A stretch of 64,000 nucleotides of DNA from MH13 sp042140245 (GCF_042140245.1 NZ_CP159483.1:1736001-1800000); one strand, 5' to 3'; counted from the first letter of the stretch, positions 33,799-44,732 are shown. Translations and numbers: made by a program. The notes: generated from the letters alone by a model not told the origin.

Positions 33799-35112
33799 AT
33801 GAAAAAGATGATCATTGGCTCGGTCGCTGCCGCAGCCACGTTCCTTACACCCATCGCCGCTTATGCGCAGACAGAAGTAGAGTTCTGGCACGCCTTCACT
33901 GGTCGCCTAGGTGAGCTGGTCGCTGCACAGGTCGAGCAGTTTAACGCCAGCCAAAGCGATTACACAGTGGTGCAATCGCACAAGGGCAATTACTCCGAAA
34001 CGCTCAATGCTGGTATCGCAGCATTTCGGGCCGGTGAGCAGCCACACATTTTGATGGTTTTTGAAGTTGGCACAGCCACTATGATGGCGGCTGAAGGCGC
34101 CATTCGTCCCGTCTATGAAGTGATGACGGATGCCGGTGCCGATTTTGATCAGAACGCCTACATCGGCGCTGTGACCGGCTACTACACAACCTCGGATGGC
34201 GACATGCTTTCGCTGCCGTTCAACTCATCGACACCCGTTCTTTGGGTCAATCGCGACCTGCTTCAAGAAGCTGGTGTTGACCCTGACATTGACCTGTCCA
34301 CTTGGGAGCAGGTTGGAGATGTTCTGGCTGAGGTGCGCGATGCAGGCATCGACTGTCCAATGACAACGGCTTGGCAGAGCTGGATCCATCTTGAGAACCT
34401 GTCAGCCTATCACGACACACCGTTTGCCACGCAGGACAATGGTTTTGCTGGCCTCGATGCAGAGCTGGCCTTCAATGGTCCGATCCAGGTTCAGCATGTG
34501 CAGACGCTGGGCGATTGGGCGCAGGATGGCCGCTTCTTCTACGCTGGCCGTCGCAACGAAGGCGGTGCCAACTTCCGCGCTGGAGAGTGTGCGCTGTTCA
34601 CCGAAAGCTCCGCTGGTTACGCCGGTATCAGTGCCGAGGCCGAGTTCGACTTTGAAGTCCGCCCGCTGCCTTACTGGTCCGGTGCTGTGGATGCACCACA
34701 GAACACCATTATTGGTGGCGCGTCGCTCTGGGTTCTAGAAGGTCATGAGGCTGAAGAGTATGCGGGTGTTGCAGCCTTTATGAGCTTCCTTTCCTCAACA
34801 GGTGTTCAGGCGCAGTGGCACCAAGACACCGGTTATCTGCCGATCACACTGGCAGCCGGTGAAGCGACCCGCGAACAGGGTTTCTATGACGAGAATCCAG
34901 GCACGGATATCTCCGTGACGCAGATGACAGCCAATGATCCGACACCAAACTCAAGCGGTCTGCGTCTTGGTTCCTTCGACCAAATTCGCGGCATCATTGA
35001 TGAAGAGTTGGAAGCTGTCTGGGCTGGTGACAAGAGTGCGCAAGAGGCGCTGGACTCCGCTGTGATGCGCGGCGACCAGCTGTTGCGCCGCTTTGAGCAA
35101 GCCAACAACTAA
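33799..35112 (+). CDS. ugpB: sn-Glycerol-3-phosphate ABC transporter, binding protein
   Basis: The 437-residue protein has a signal peptide (cleavage after AYAQ). It aligns along its length with E. coli UgpB: EVEFWHAFTGRLGELV, KGNYSETLNAGIAAFRAGEQPHILMVFEVGTATMMA, PFNSSTPVLWVNRDL, NGFAGLDAELAFN, APQNTIIGGASLWVL and WHQDTGYLPIT. UgpB binds glycerol-3-phosphate and glycerophosphodiesters. A strong Pho box lies upstream and a terminator-like hairpin follows the stop. Confidence 0.95.
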   Translation: MKKMIIGSVAAAATFLTPIAAYAQTEVEFWHAFTGRLGELVAAQVEQFNASQSDYTVVQSHKGNYSETLNAGIAAFRAGEQPHILMVFEVGTATMMAAEGAIRPVYEVMTDAGADFDQNAYIGAVTGYYTTSDGDMLSLPFNSSTPVLWVNRDLLQEAGVDPDIDLSTWEQVGDVLAEVRDAGIDCPMTTAWQSWIHLENLSAYHDTPFATQDNGFAGLDAELAFNGPIQVQHVQTLGDWAQDGRFFYAGRRNEGGANFRAGECALFTESSAGYAGISAEAEFDFEVRPLPYWSGAVDAPQNTIIGGASLWVLEGHEAEEYAGVAAFMSFLSSTGVQAQWHQDTGYLPITLAAGEATREQGFYDENPGTDISVTQMTANDPTPNSSGLRLGSFDQIRGIIDEELEAVWAGDKSAQEALDSAVMRGDQLLRRFEQANN

Positions 35113-35125
35113 CGCTCAGCCGATG

Positions 35126-35155
35126 GAGGCGGGTGCTACGGTGCCCGCCTCTTTT
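35126..35155 (+). terminator. Intercistronic terminator-like hairpin after ugpB
   Basis: GAGGCGGG (35126-35133) pairs perfectly with CCCGCCTC (35144-35151) across a ten-base loop and is followed by TTTTCT. It lies between ugpB and ugpA, so it probably reduces transcription of the membrane genes relative to ugpB. Confidence 0.78.
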
Positions 35156-35172
35156 CTGCGGGGGCAGAGTTG

Positions 35173-36054
35173 ATGGAAAAGCGTGTCACCTTCAAAGGTT
35201 GGCTGTTGCCTATGGCGCTGATTGCGCCGCAGGTCTTCATTTCGGCTGTCTTCTTTTTCTATCCGGCGGCGCAGGCGGTCTGGCAGTCGCTGTTCATTCC
35301 CGACCCTTTTGGGCTTTCCATGGAGTATGTCGGGCTTGGAAACTTTGAGTTTCTGTTCGCCGACCCATTTTACCGCGCTTCCTTTGTCACAACGGCTATT
35401 TTTTCCACGCTTGTCACTTTGGTTTCCATGGTGCCTGCCCTGTTCCTGGCGGTGCTGGCCGACCGGTTGATTAAGGGCGCTGGCACGTATCGAACTTTGC
35501 TGATCTGGCCTTATGCCGTCGCGCCTGCAGTGGCCGGTGTTCTATGGCTCTTCATGTTCAACACACGCATTGGCGTTGTGTCATTTTATCTTGGCCAGCT
35601 GGGCTATGATTGGAACCATGTGCTCAATGAAACAGAAGCCATGGGCCTTGTTGTCGTTGCTTCAGCTTGGGGTCGTATCAGCTACAATTTCTTGTTCTTC
35701 TTCGCCGCGCTGCAAGCGGTACCGAAATCCGTGATTGAGGCGGCAGCCATTGATGGCGCGCGTTTCTGGCGCCGGTTCTTCACCATCGTTTTGCCGCTGC
35801 TTTCGCCGACCACGTTTTTTCTGCTGGTCGTGAACATCGTCTACGCCTTCTTCGAAACGTTTGGTGTAATCCATACCATCACTCTGGGTGGGCCCCAACA
35901 GGCGACAACCATCCTTGTCTACAAGGTCTATTCGGATGGGTTTGTCGGGCAGGACCTTGGCTCATCGGCGGCACAATCGGTGATCTTGTTGTTTGTGGTC
36001 GGGCTTTTGACGGTCATGCAGTTCAAGTTCGTTGAGAAGCGGGTGCACTACTGA
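35173..36054 (+). CDS. ugpA: sn-Glycerol-3-phosphate ABC transporter permease UgpA
   Basis: The 293-residue protein has six membrane segments. The EAA loop is IEAAAIDGARFWRRFFTIVLPLLSP, and YAFFETFGVIHTITLGGPQQATTILVYKVYSDGFVGQDLG is UgpA-like. The ATG at 35173 is chosen over the TTG before it. Its stop overlaps the ugpE start by one base. Confidence 0.93.
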   Translation: MEKRVTFKGWLLPMALIAPQVFISAVFFFYPAAQAVWQSLFIPDPFGLSMEYVGLGNFEFLFADPFYRASFVTTAIFSTLVTLVSMVPALFLAVLADRLIKGAGTYRTLLIWPYAVAPAVAGVLWLFMFNTRIGVVSFYLGQLGYDWNHVLNETEAMGLVVVASAWGRISYNFLFFFAALQAVPKSVIEAAAIDGARFWRRFFTIVLPLLSPTTFFLLVVNIVYAFFETFGVIHTITLGGPQQATTILVYKVYSDGFVGQDLGSSAAQSVILLFVVGLLTVMQFKFVEKRVHY

Positions 36055-36956
36055 TGGCGATCGCAGCAGAAACATCGGGTGCCCAAGTGCAACGCGCAAT
36101 CAAAGAGCCAGCGCCTGGCATGGTTGAGAAGCGCGGTAGTAGCCTCTGGTTGACGCACGCTTTGATGATCCTTGGCGTGCTGGTCGTTTTCTTCCCGATC
36201 TGGCTTGCGTTCGTCGCCTCCACCATCACGCAACAGGATATATCTCAAGCGCCTATGCCGCTTTGGCCAGGTGATCGGTTCTTGGAGAACTACACCCGCG
36301 CACTGTTCTCCGGGGTCAACGTGCCTGTCGCAACGATGCTGATGAACTCGCTGATCATGGCGCTTGGCATTGCGATTGGCAAAATCATTATCTCGCTGCT
36401 CTCGGCCTTCGCGATCGTCTATTTCCGATTTCCTGGCAGAAACGTTTTCTTCTGGATGATCTTCATCACGCTGATGCTGCCGGTTGAGGTGCGTATCGTG
36501 CCGACCTTCGAGGTGGTGGCTGGCTTTGGGATGCTCAACAGCTATTCCGGGCTGATTTTCCCACTCATCGCCAGTGCGACGGCAACCTTCCTGTTTCGGC
36601 AGTTCTTCCTGACGGTGCCTGATGAGCTGGCCGAGGCTGCCCGTGTGGACGGTGCCAAACCGATGCGGTTCTTCATCGATATCTTGTTACCGATGAGCCG
36701 CACCAACATCGCGGCCCTGTTCGTCATCCTCTTTATTTATGGTTGGAACCAGTATCTTTGGCCTCTGCTCATCACCACCGATCCGGAGATGAACACCATC
36801 GTCATGGGGCTGAAGCAAATGTTCCCGTCAGGCGATGATTTGGCTGACTGGCCAGTGATTATGGCAACCTCGATCCTTGCAATGATCCCGCCGGTTATCG
36901 TTGTTATTTCAATGCAGAAGCTTTTCATCCGCGGCCTCGTGGACAGCGAGAAATAG
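36054..36956 (+). CDS. ugpE: sn-Glycerol-3-phosphate ABC transporter permease UgpE
   Basis: The 300-residue protein has a cytoplasmic N-terminal extension of about 35 residues and then six membrane segments. The EAA loop is AEAARVDGAKPMRFFIDILLPMSRTN and the region YGWNQYLWPLLITTDPEMNTIVMGLKQM is typical of UgpE. It ends nine bases before ugpC. Confidence 0.93.
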   Translation: MAIAAETSGAQVQRAIKEPAPGMVEKRGSSLWLTHALMILGVLVVFFPIWLAFVASTITQQDISQAPMPLWPGDRFLENYTRALFSGVNVPVATMLMNSLIMALGIAIGKIIISLLSAFAIVYFRFPGRNVFFWMIFITLMLPVEVRIVPTFEVVAGFGMLNSYSGLIFPLIASATATFLFRQFFLTVPDELAEAARVDGAKPMRFFIDILLPMSRTNIAALFVILFIYGWNQYLWPLLITTDPEMNTIVMGLKQMFPSGDDLADWPVIMATSILAMIPPVIVVISMQKLFIRGLVDSEK

Positions 36957-36965
36957 GACCTCACT

Positions 36966-38018
36966 ATGGCAACGGTTGATCTGGACAGTGTCAAAAAACG
37001 CTTCGGAACCACAGAGGTTCTGCACGGCATCACCACATCTATTGAGGATGGCGAGTTTATCGTGATCGTCGGTCCCTCCGGCTGCGGGAAGTCGACGCTT
37101 CTGCGTATGGTGGCTGGGCTGGAAAGTGTCTCTTCTGGAGAAATCCGCATCGGCGATAAACGGGTCAATGAGGTTGAGCCGATGGACCGGGACATCGCCA
37201 TGGTGTTCCAGAACTACGCGCTTTATCCACATATGAGCGTACGCCAGAACATGGGCTACGGGCTGAAAATTGCCGGTCTCTCGAAGGAAAAGATCGAGAG
37301 CAAAGTGCAGGAAGCGGCCAAACTGTTGCAGCTCGGCGAATACCTGGATAGGCGGCCCAAACAGCTTTCGGGCGGTCAACGCCAACGGGTTGCTATGGGG
37401 CGGGCGATTGTGCGCCAGCCTTCAGTGTTTTTGTTTGATGAGCCTCTGTCCAACCTTGATGCTAAACTGCGCGTGCAGATGCGTGTTGAGATCAAAGAGC
37501 TCCAATACAAGCTTGGTATTACATCGCTCTATGTGACGCATGATCAGGTGGAGGCAATGACGATGGCCGATCGCATGATTGTCATGAATGCCGGGGTTGC
37601 CGAGCAAATTGGCTCACCGCTCGATGTTTATGAGAAACCTGACACACTGTTTGCCGCACAGTTTATTGGCAGCCCGTCCATGAACATCCTGCCAGCCACT
37701 GTTGCGGACAAGATGGTGCATATCGGGGACGCCAAACTTGCTGGTCAAGATATGCCGGATGGTCCGGTGAAGGTCGGCATTCGACCTGAGCATGTCTCGA
37801 TTGATGATGGTGGGTCCTTGACTCTTCAGGTCCACCTGGCCGAACCGCTGGGCGCGAACACGCTTTTGCATGGCAACCTTGTGGGCAGCGGAGAGGCGTT
37901 CACTGCCGCAGTCTCGGGTGTTTATCGGTTAAGTGGGCATAATGAAGAGGTGAAGCTTGTTGTCGACGAAACCCACTTGCACCTGTTTGATCCAGAAACC
38001 GGAAGGCGCTTGGATTAG
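36966..38018 (+). CDS. ugpC: sn-Glycerol-3-phosphate ABC transporter ATPase UgpC
   Basis: The 350-residue ATPase has Walker A GPSGCGKS, signature LSGGQRQRVAMGRAI and Walker B VFLFDEPLSNLD, with the C-terminal regulatory part GIRPEHVSIDDGG and LHGNLVGSGEAF. It completes ugpBAEC in the standard order; no ugpQ phosphodiesterase is adjacent. The stop shares TTAG (38015-38018) with the convergent oxidoreductase gene. Confidence 0.93.
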   Translation: MATVDLDSVKKRFGTTEVLHGITTSIEDGEFIVIVGPSGCGKSTLLRMVAGLESVSSGEIRIGDKRVNEVEPMDRDIAMVFQNYALYPHMSVRQNMGYGLKIAGLSKEKIESKVQEAAKLLQLGEYLDRRPKQLSGGQRQRVAMGRAIVRQPSVFLFDEPLSNLDAKLRVQMRVEIKELQYKLGITSLYVTHDQVEAMTMADRMIVMNAGVAEQIGSPLDVYEKPDTLFAAQFIGSPSMNILPATVADKMVHIGDAKLAGQDMPDGPVKVGIRPEHVSIDDGGSLTLQVHLAEPLGANTLLHGNLVGSGEAFTAAVSGVYRLSGHNEEVKLVVDETHLHLFDPETGRRLD

Positions 38019-39031
38019 AGCGTGACGGGCTCGCCGGTGCGGATGCTTTCGTCGGCAGCAAGGCAAATGCGTAGGGATGACACCGCGTCCTGCATATGGC
38101 GGGAGAGGTCGATGTCCTCTGCGATTGCCTTGGTCACATAAGCCTGCTCTGCATCGCAAAGCTCCTGGTGACCGGGTTCACCTGGCAGTTCGATCCATTG
38201 GTCGCCTGAGGGTCTGTGCACCAGCAACCCACCGACCTTGGTGTGGCCATCAATGTCGGCGGACTCGCCCTTGTTCTGGTCGGTGATTGAGACTGCCCCG
38301 TTGGGGCTGACAACATCCTTTACGAAGAAGGCCGTCTCCGACATCATCGGACCCCAGCCGGCCTCGTACCAGCCGACGGAGCCATCTTCGAACATCACCT
38401 GGAGCTGGCCATAATTGTACATGTCCGGCGCTATCTCATCGGAGAGGCGCAGGCCCATGCCCTGAACGCGAACTGGTTTGGCATCGGTCACTTGGCACAT
38501 GACATCGACATAATGGACGCCGCAATCGACCAGCGGTGAGGTGGTTTGCATCAGCGCTTTGTGGATGTCCCATTGCTCGCCAGTGGATTGCTGATTGAGG
38601 TTCATGCGGAACACGTAGGGGCCACCAAGTGCCCTGGCTTCTTCGATCATGCGAACCCATGACGGGTGGTGACGCAAAATGTAGCCAACCACCAGTTTCC
38701 GGTTCAGACGCGTGGCTGTTTCAACGACACGCTCGGCGTCTGCCACCGTTGTTGCTAAAGGTTTCTCCACAAACACATGGGTGCCCGCCTCCATGGCCTG
38801 GATGGCAAGGTCTGCGTGGCTATCGGAGTAGGTCGCAATCACCACCAGATCGGGCTTGAGAGCGAGGCCTTCCTGGAGATTGTCAAGCAGCGGGCAGTCT
38901 TGCAAAGCAGTGGGAAGCTCACGCGGTGAGCGGTTCACCAGCCCAACAATTTTTGAACCTTCTAAAGCATGGTGAGCAAGCGCGTGGCTTTGGCCCATTT
39001 GACCAAGCCCAATCACAAGAACTTTCAGCAT
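38015..39031 (-). CDS. Gfo/Idh/MocA-family oxidoreductase (distal in operon)
   Basis: The 338-residue protein has a normal Rossmann motif (VLVIGLGQMGQSHALAHHAL), the EKP motif in VFVEKPLAT and the catalytic-type DCGVHYVD near residue 175. It probably oxidises or reduces a sugar or cyclitol hydroxyl with NAD(P). It is the last gene of the ten-gene operon and the fourth member of its family there. Spacing to the previous gene is 15 bases. Confidence 0.87.
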   Translation of the reverse strand: MLKVLVIGLGQMGQSHALAHHALEGSKIVGLVNRSPRELPTALQDCPLLDNLQEGLALKPDLVVIATYSDSHADLAIQAMEAGTHVFVEKPLATTVADAERVVETATRLNRKLVVGYILRHHPSWVRMIEEARALGGPYVFRMNLNQQSTGEQWDIHKALMQTTSPLVDCGVHYVDVMCQVTDAKPVRVQGMGLRLSDEIAPDMYNYGQLQVMFEDGSVGWYEAGWGPMMSETAFFVKDVVSPNGAVSITDQNKGESADIDGHTKVGGLLVHRPSGDQWIELPGEPGHQELCDAEQAYVTKAIAEDIDLSRHMQDAVSSLRICLAADESIRTGEPVTL

Positions 39032-39046
39032 GCGCCCTCCAAGCCA

Positions 39047-40158
39047 TCAGGATGGCAGCTTGCGCACGCTGCCGATCGTTACCTCCTTGCCTGTGACACG
39101 GCTTGCAACCGCTGCAAAGGCCATGGCCAGACTGCGCAGGTTTTCAGCTGCCCCATTGGACGGCTCGCGATTCTCTTCGATAGCGCAAAGCAGTTCCCCC
39201 ATCGTGCCTCTGAACCCATCGTTGAACCATTGTCCTTCCAGTTTTGGTCGGGCGATGCCCGCCGGTGTGGTCAGGGTGACACTTTGCTGTCCGAGATCCG
39301 ATCCGTCTGATTTCAAACTTCCCAATGTGCCGCCGACAAAGCTGGTGTCGCGAGGGCCATGGGGAAGTCCACCATCAAAGACGAGGCTTGCCTGACCACC
39401 ATCCAGGCGGATCATCGCTTGGGCAAAGAGAGGCACTTTGTTGGCCTGGCCTTTGCCATGGGATGCCGTTGCAAAAACACTTTGTGCCCGGTCCCCAACC
39501 ATGGATGCAATAAAGTCAAACCAGTGCACGCCGAAATCGTAAAGGATCAAATCCTCGATCTCGTCGAAGGGTGTGCCAGCCGTCCAGCCATGGTCCCAAT
39601 GGATGGCGATATGCGCAGACAACACATCGCCAATCAGTCCAGCGCGCACCACCTCACGCATGAAAGCCTTATAGGGTGCCCAGCGACCGTTCTGGTTGAC
39701 CGCGAGTTTCACGCCTTGATCTCGGGCGAGCTTCACAAGGTCTTCGCCTAGGTCGAGGTCCGTGACAAAAGGTTTCTGACTGAGCACATGTTTGCCAGCC
39801 TCAAGCGCTGCTCGAATGATCGGGGCGCGATGTTCCGGGTGCAGCGTGATGTCCACCACGTCGATGTCTGGGTTGGAGAGGACCGCCCGCCAATCGTCCT
39901 CGATCCGTGCGCTCGGGCAGTACTCAGCGGCTTTCTCTTCAGCCTTGGCGCGTGTGCGGTTCCATAGCGCGGCGACATCCCATCCAGCATCTCGATAGGC
40001 ATCCAGATGGCTGGCCGAAATGCCTCCGGTGCCAATCATGCCGATCTGCGGCCGGTAGCTCTTCGGCATGGGCGGGCGATAGGGCACATCCGGTGCTGCG
40101 ACCTCGGGCAGGTCGGAGGATTTTAGCGCATAGGTGTCGGTGTCCCCGGCATCGTCTG

Positions 40159-40162
<4 letters not shown>
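39047..40162 (-). CDS. Gfo/Idh/MocA-family oxidoreductase
   Basis: The protein has 371 residues from the ATG at 40162, whose ATGA overlaps the preceding stop; a longer frame reaching 40237 is inside that gene. The Rossmann motif is IGMIGTGGISASHLDAY, the EKP lysine motif appears as SQKPFVTD and the active-site motif is YDFGVHWFDF. The N-terminal 35 residues before the Rossmann fold are rich in proline and acidic residues. The role is probably oxidation of a sugar hydroxyl. Confidence 0.87.
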
Positions 40163-41235
<1,073 letters not shown>

Positions 41236-41247
41236 GGGAGCCTCCGT

Positions 41248-42246
41248 TTAGCGAGCGTTGGTCAGGCGGACATAGAGCGCGGTGACGCCCAGGATGATCA
41301 AGCCGAACAGTGCGATGCGCGCGCCTTCTGGCATCTGCAACAGCGTGAGCAGCGTGCCGAGGACGGTCAAGATCAGTGCACCGACAATCGCGCCGGCATA
41401 GCTGCCACGTCCGCCGAAAATAGAGGTTCCGCCGATCACAGCCGCCGCCGCCGATGGAAGGAGCAGCGGATTGGCGAGTGAGAGGGAGGGCGCGCGGATC
41501 ATGCCGACATAGAGCAAGCCGGTAATACCAGCGATCAGGCCGACCAGCGCGTAGAGCACCATGAACACCTGCCAGCTGCGCACGCCGGAGAGTTTGGTCG
41601 CGTGCTCGTTGGAGCCGATGGCGTAGAGTAGTCGCCCAAAGCCTGTGTAGCGAAGCCCAAGCAAAATGATCACAGCGAACGGAACGAACAGAAACAGTCC
41701 ATTGGGCAAACCAGCGGTGCGGCCTGTGCCAAGCCACTCCAAAAACGCTGGAATTTCTGAACCGGTGTTAATGACAAAGCGCTGGTACACCTGCAAACAC
41801 CCCGTCGCGATGAGGCCGGTCCCCAGTGTCATGATGAGTGGGTGGACGCGCGCGACGCCAACCCCGAAACCATTAACCAGGCCTACCAGAACCGCTGCGC
41901 CGAGCGCGATGACAACGCCAGCGAAGGGCCCGTAGAGCGGGGTTATCGACGCGACCACGAAAGCCGAGACCGTGGCGACCACGGCTGCTGAGAGATCAAT
42001 GCCAGCGGTCAGCATGGTGAGCATTTGGCAGGCCGCAAGCATCGCCAGCGGAATGGCGAACTTGATCGTGTTGCCAAACCAGAAGGGTGAGATGATGCCT
42101 GGGCGCATGATCTCCAGCACGCCGACCAGCGCCAGAAGCAGGATGACCAGTGGGATGACTGGATTGTCGCCCAGAAAGCGCCCGATACGGACTAGCGTCG
42201 AGACATGATCATCCTGAGCGGGGTGCACTTGATCGCTCACACTCAT
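41248..42246 (-). CDS. Ribose-type (CUT2) ABC transporter permease
   Basis: The 332-residue RbsC-like permease has about ten membrane segments, the LTAGIDLSAAVVATVSAFVVA motif, GRLLYAIGSNEHATKLSGVR and AAAAVIGGTSIFGGRGSYAGAIVGALIL. It overlaps the second permease gene by four bases, so the importer is likely a heterodimer. Its gene precedes the Gfo/Idh cluster in the same operon. Confidence 0.92.
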   Translation of the reverse strand: MSVSDQVHPAQDDHVSTLVRIGRFLGDNPVIPLVILLLALVGVLEIMRPGIISPFWFGNTIKFAIPLAMLAACQMLTMLTAGIDLSAAVVATVSAFVVASITPLYGPFAGVVIALGAAVLVGLVNGFGVGVARVHPLIMTLGTGLIATGCLQVYQRFVINTGSEIPAFLEWLGTGRTAGLPNGLFLFVPFAVIILLGLRYTGFGRLLYAIGSNEHATKLSGVRSWQVFMVLYALVGLIAGITGLLYVGMIRAPSLSLANPLLLPSAAAAVIGGTSIFGGRGSYAGAIVGALILTVLGTLLTLLQMPEGARIALFGLIILGVTALYVRLTNAR

Positions 42247-43178
42247 GCCTTGTTCCTCCGCATCACCAAGAACGCGCCAAGCATCACCACCGCCACCATG
42301 ATGGTGCCTTCCACAATGGTGGTCACATTAGGATCGACGGCCGCTAGGGTGAGGATGGTGCGAATGATCCGCAAAATGAAAACCGCGATGATTGGACCAA
42401 GCAAACCGCCAATACCGCCACCCAGCACCACGCCGCCCAGCACAACCGCTGCAACGGACGCCAAAAGATAGGGGCCGGGCACTGGCTCACCAATGCCGGT
42501 AAGCATGATGAGGCTGAGGCCACCCATGGCGCAGAACAGGCCACACACTCCGTAGGCGGCGACCTTGGTCCAACCGACAGCTACGCCTGAGCGAAAGGCC
42601 GCCAGTTCGTCAGACCCTACTGCGTAGATTGAGAGGCCAAGCTTGGAGCGTTTCAACGGTATCCAGACCAATGCCACGGCGATGGCCATAACGATCAGCG
42701 CTTTCGGCATCCAGAAAAGAACAGTGCCGGCGATGCTGTCTTCCAGCCAATCGTGAACAGTGCCACCCGGCGCATTGAGAATCAGCAGCGCTGTGCCTTC
42801 CCACACGAAGAGCATGGCGAGCGTCACAACGATGTCGGGGACGCGTGTGAGCACGATTAGCCCACCATTGACCATGCCCATACCAAGCCCGATCAAAAGC
42901 GTGATGGCCACCGCTGGGATCGCACCCATCGACTGCATCAGCACCGCTGCCGTGACGGCGCAAACCGTCATGATGGAGGCGACCGAGAGGTCGATGCCGC
43001 CGACAATCACCACCACAGCCATGGCTGCCGTAGCAAAAGCAAAGGGCAAAGCGGCGCGGGCGAGGCTCTCTAAGCCCGATGCCCCAAAGGATGGTTGGAT
43101 GAGTTTGGTGATGCCAAGCAGGACGAGCAGCAAGGCAACCAGGCCAAGGGTCCAGGCGTGTTTCTGGGCAAAGCTCAT
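42243..43178 (-). CDS. Ribose-type (CUT2) ABC transporter permease
   Basis: The 311-residue RbsC-like permease has VIVGGIDLSVASIMTVCAVTAAVLM, SKLGLSIYAVGSDELAAFRSGV and VAAVVLGGVVLGGGIGGLLGPIIAVFIL. It is shorter than its partner at the N-terminus. Four-base overlaps join it to the ATPase gene upstream and to the partner permease downstream. Confidence 0.92.
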   Translation of the reverse strand: MSFAQKHAWTLGLVALLLVLLGITKLIQPSFGASGLESLARAALPFAFATAAMAVVVIVGGIDLSVASIMTVCAVTAAVLMQSMGAIPAVAITLLIGLGMGMVNGGLIVLTRVPDIVVTLAMLFVWEGTALLILNAPGGTVHDWLEDSIAGTVLFWMPKALIVMAIAVALVWIPLKRSKLGLSIYAVGSDELAAFRSGVAVGWTKVAAYGVCGLFCAMGGLSLIMLTGIGEPVPGPYLLASVAAVVLGGVVLGGGIGGLLGPIIAVFILRIIRTILTLAAVDPNVTTIVEGTIMVAVVMLGAFLVMRRNKA

Positions 43179-44674
43179 TGGGCGCTCACCGCTTCGGCGT
43201 TTGCGCCTTCGGTCAAGCCATAGGCTGCGCGCATCAAGGTTTGTTCATCGGCGTCTGCCGCATTGATCAGATCGACCACCCGACCGTTGAAGATGACCAG
43301 TGCCCGGTCACAGGCCAATGGCACTTCTTCCAACTCCGAGGTGTAATAGAGGATCGCTGCACCCTGCTCAGCAAGCTCACGGACCAGTGGGTAGATTTGC
43401 CTTTTGGTGCGCACATCGATCCCGCGGGTCGGATCAAAGAGCAGCAGCGTTTCCACGCCCGTGGCCAACCACCGACCAATGGTGACCTTCTGCTGGTTGC
43501 CGCCAGAGAGCCTCTGCACTTCGCCTTGCGCACGCGTATCGATCTGCAATCGGTCGACCGCCAGTTTTACGCGCTCGCGTTCGCGGCGCAGCTTCAAAGG
43601 TCCCCAGGAACGCATACGGGCTGAGAAGGGAAGGGCGATGTTCTCGCGCACCGAGCGTTGCGATAGGAGGGCTTCCGCCCGATCACCGGGCACAAAGGTC
43701 AATCCAGCAGCGATGGCATCGGAAGGATGGGAGAAGCTTTGCTCGGTACCATCGACGCTCAGATTACCGCCCGTTGGTTTGGTGAAACCGGACAGCACAT
43801 TGAACAGCTCATCCTGGCCCTGACCTTCCAGCGCCACAACGCCGAGCACTTCGCCGGGATGAAGATCAAAAGAGACATCTTGAAGTCTCGGCGCGGCGGC
43901 CAGATTGCGCGCTTCCAGACGTGGTGTGGTCTCTCGGGCTTTCTTAGAAGCACCGGTATCGCGGCTACCAAGATCAAGCTTCGTGCCAAGCATCAGCTCG
44001 ACCACTTTCTCTTCCACACCATCTTCAATCTTCAGATCGCCGACGGTGCGGCCATCGCGCAGCACGGTGGCACTGTCGCAAAGCTCAGAGATTTCGGTGA
44101 AGCGGTGAGAGATGTAGATCACGCCACGCCCTTCATCAGCTTGCGCGCGCACCACGCGCAGCACTCTTTCCACCAGATCGGTTGGCAGGGCCGCGGTCAT
44201 CTCGTCAAGCAGCAGGACATCGGGCTTGCTGGCCAACGCGCGCGCCAGATCGAGGATGCGCAATGTCGCGAGCGGCAGATCCCTGATCATGTCAGTCAGC
44301 TGAAGCCCTTCTATGCCCAGCTCGGCTACCCAGTGCTGAAAATCATCAGCGGGCGTATCGCCGAGGCGCAGATTGTCTGCGACATCCAGATCAGGGATCA
44401 GCGAAGGTTCTTGATAGACTGGCACGAGACCCGAAGCGCGCGCCTGGGCGGGTGAGCCAACCCGTGCCGGTTTGCCCTGGATGAGCACATGGCCTCTGTC
44501 AGGCTTCAGCGCGCCTGTGAGAATTTTTACAAAGGTGGATTTCCCGGCACCGTTTGCGCCCATCAAGGCAACCACCTGCCCCCGCCCGACATGCAGGCTG
44601 GCATCGGTGAGCGCTTTCACAGCGCCGAAACTCTTGGCCACGCCTGTCGCGTCCAATAAGGCCTGATCGGTCAT
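43175..44674 (-). CDS. Ribose-type (CUT2) ABC transporter ATPase, two NBDs
   Basis: The 499-residue RbsA-type protein has Walker A GANGAGKS in the first domain, but its signature region reads LPLATLRILDLARAL and its Walker B LLLDEMTAALP. The second domain has a degenerate P-loop (ALEGQGQDELFNVLSG), as is normal for this family, and a good signature LSGGNQQKVTIGRWL. The loss of SGG in the first domain is unusual. It starts 78 bases after the binding-protein gene, behind a hairpin. Confidence 0.9.
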   Translation of the reverse strand: MTDQALLDATGVAKSFGAVKALTDASLHVGRGQVVALMGANGAGKSTFVKILTGALKPDRGHVLIQGKPARVGSPAQARASGLVPVYQEPSLIPDLDVADNLRLGDTPADDFQHWVAELGIEGLQLTDMIRDLPLATLRILDLARALASKPDVLLLDEMTAALPTDLVERVLRVVRAQADEGRGVIYISHRFTEISELCDSATVLRDGRTVGDLKIEDGVEEKVVELMLGTKLDLGSRDTGASKKARETTPRLEARNLAAAPRLQDVSFDLHPGEVLGVVALEGQGQDELFNVLSGFTKPTGGNLSVDGTEQSFSHPSDAIAAGLTFVPGDRAEALLSQRSVRENIALPFSARMRSWGPLKLRRERERVKLAVDRLQIDTRAQGEVQRLSGGNQQKVTIGRWLATGVETLLLFDPTRGIDVRTKRQIYPLVRELAEQGAAILYYTSELEEVPLACDRALVIFNGRVVDLINAADADEQTLMRAAYGLTEGANAEAVSAQ

Positions 44675-44707
44675 AGAGATTGGTTCGGTTTTGAGTGCAG
44701 AAGAAAC

Positions 44708-44732
44708 AACCCCCGCCCATCGGGCGAGGGTT
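44708..44732 (-). other. Intercistronic hairpin between binding-protein and ATPase genes
   Basis: Eleven-base arms (44708-44718 and 44722-44732, one G-U pair in the transcript) with a three-base loop, 20 bases after the stop of the binding-protein gene. No run of U follows. It may protect the binding-protein message or attenuate the genes after it. Confidence 0.7.
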
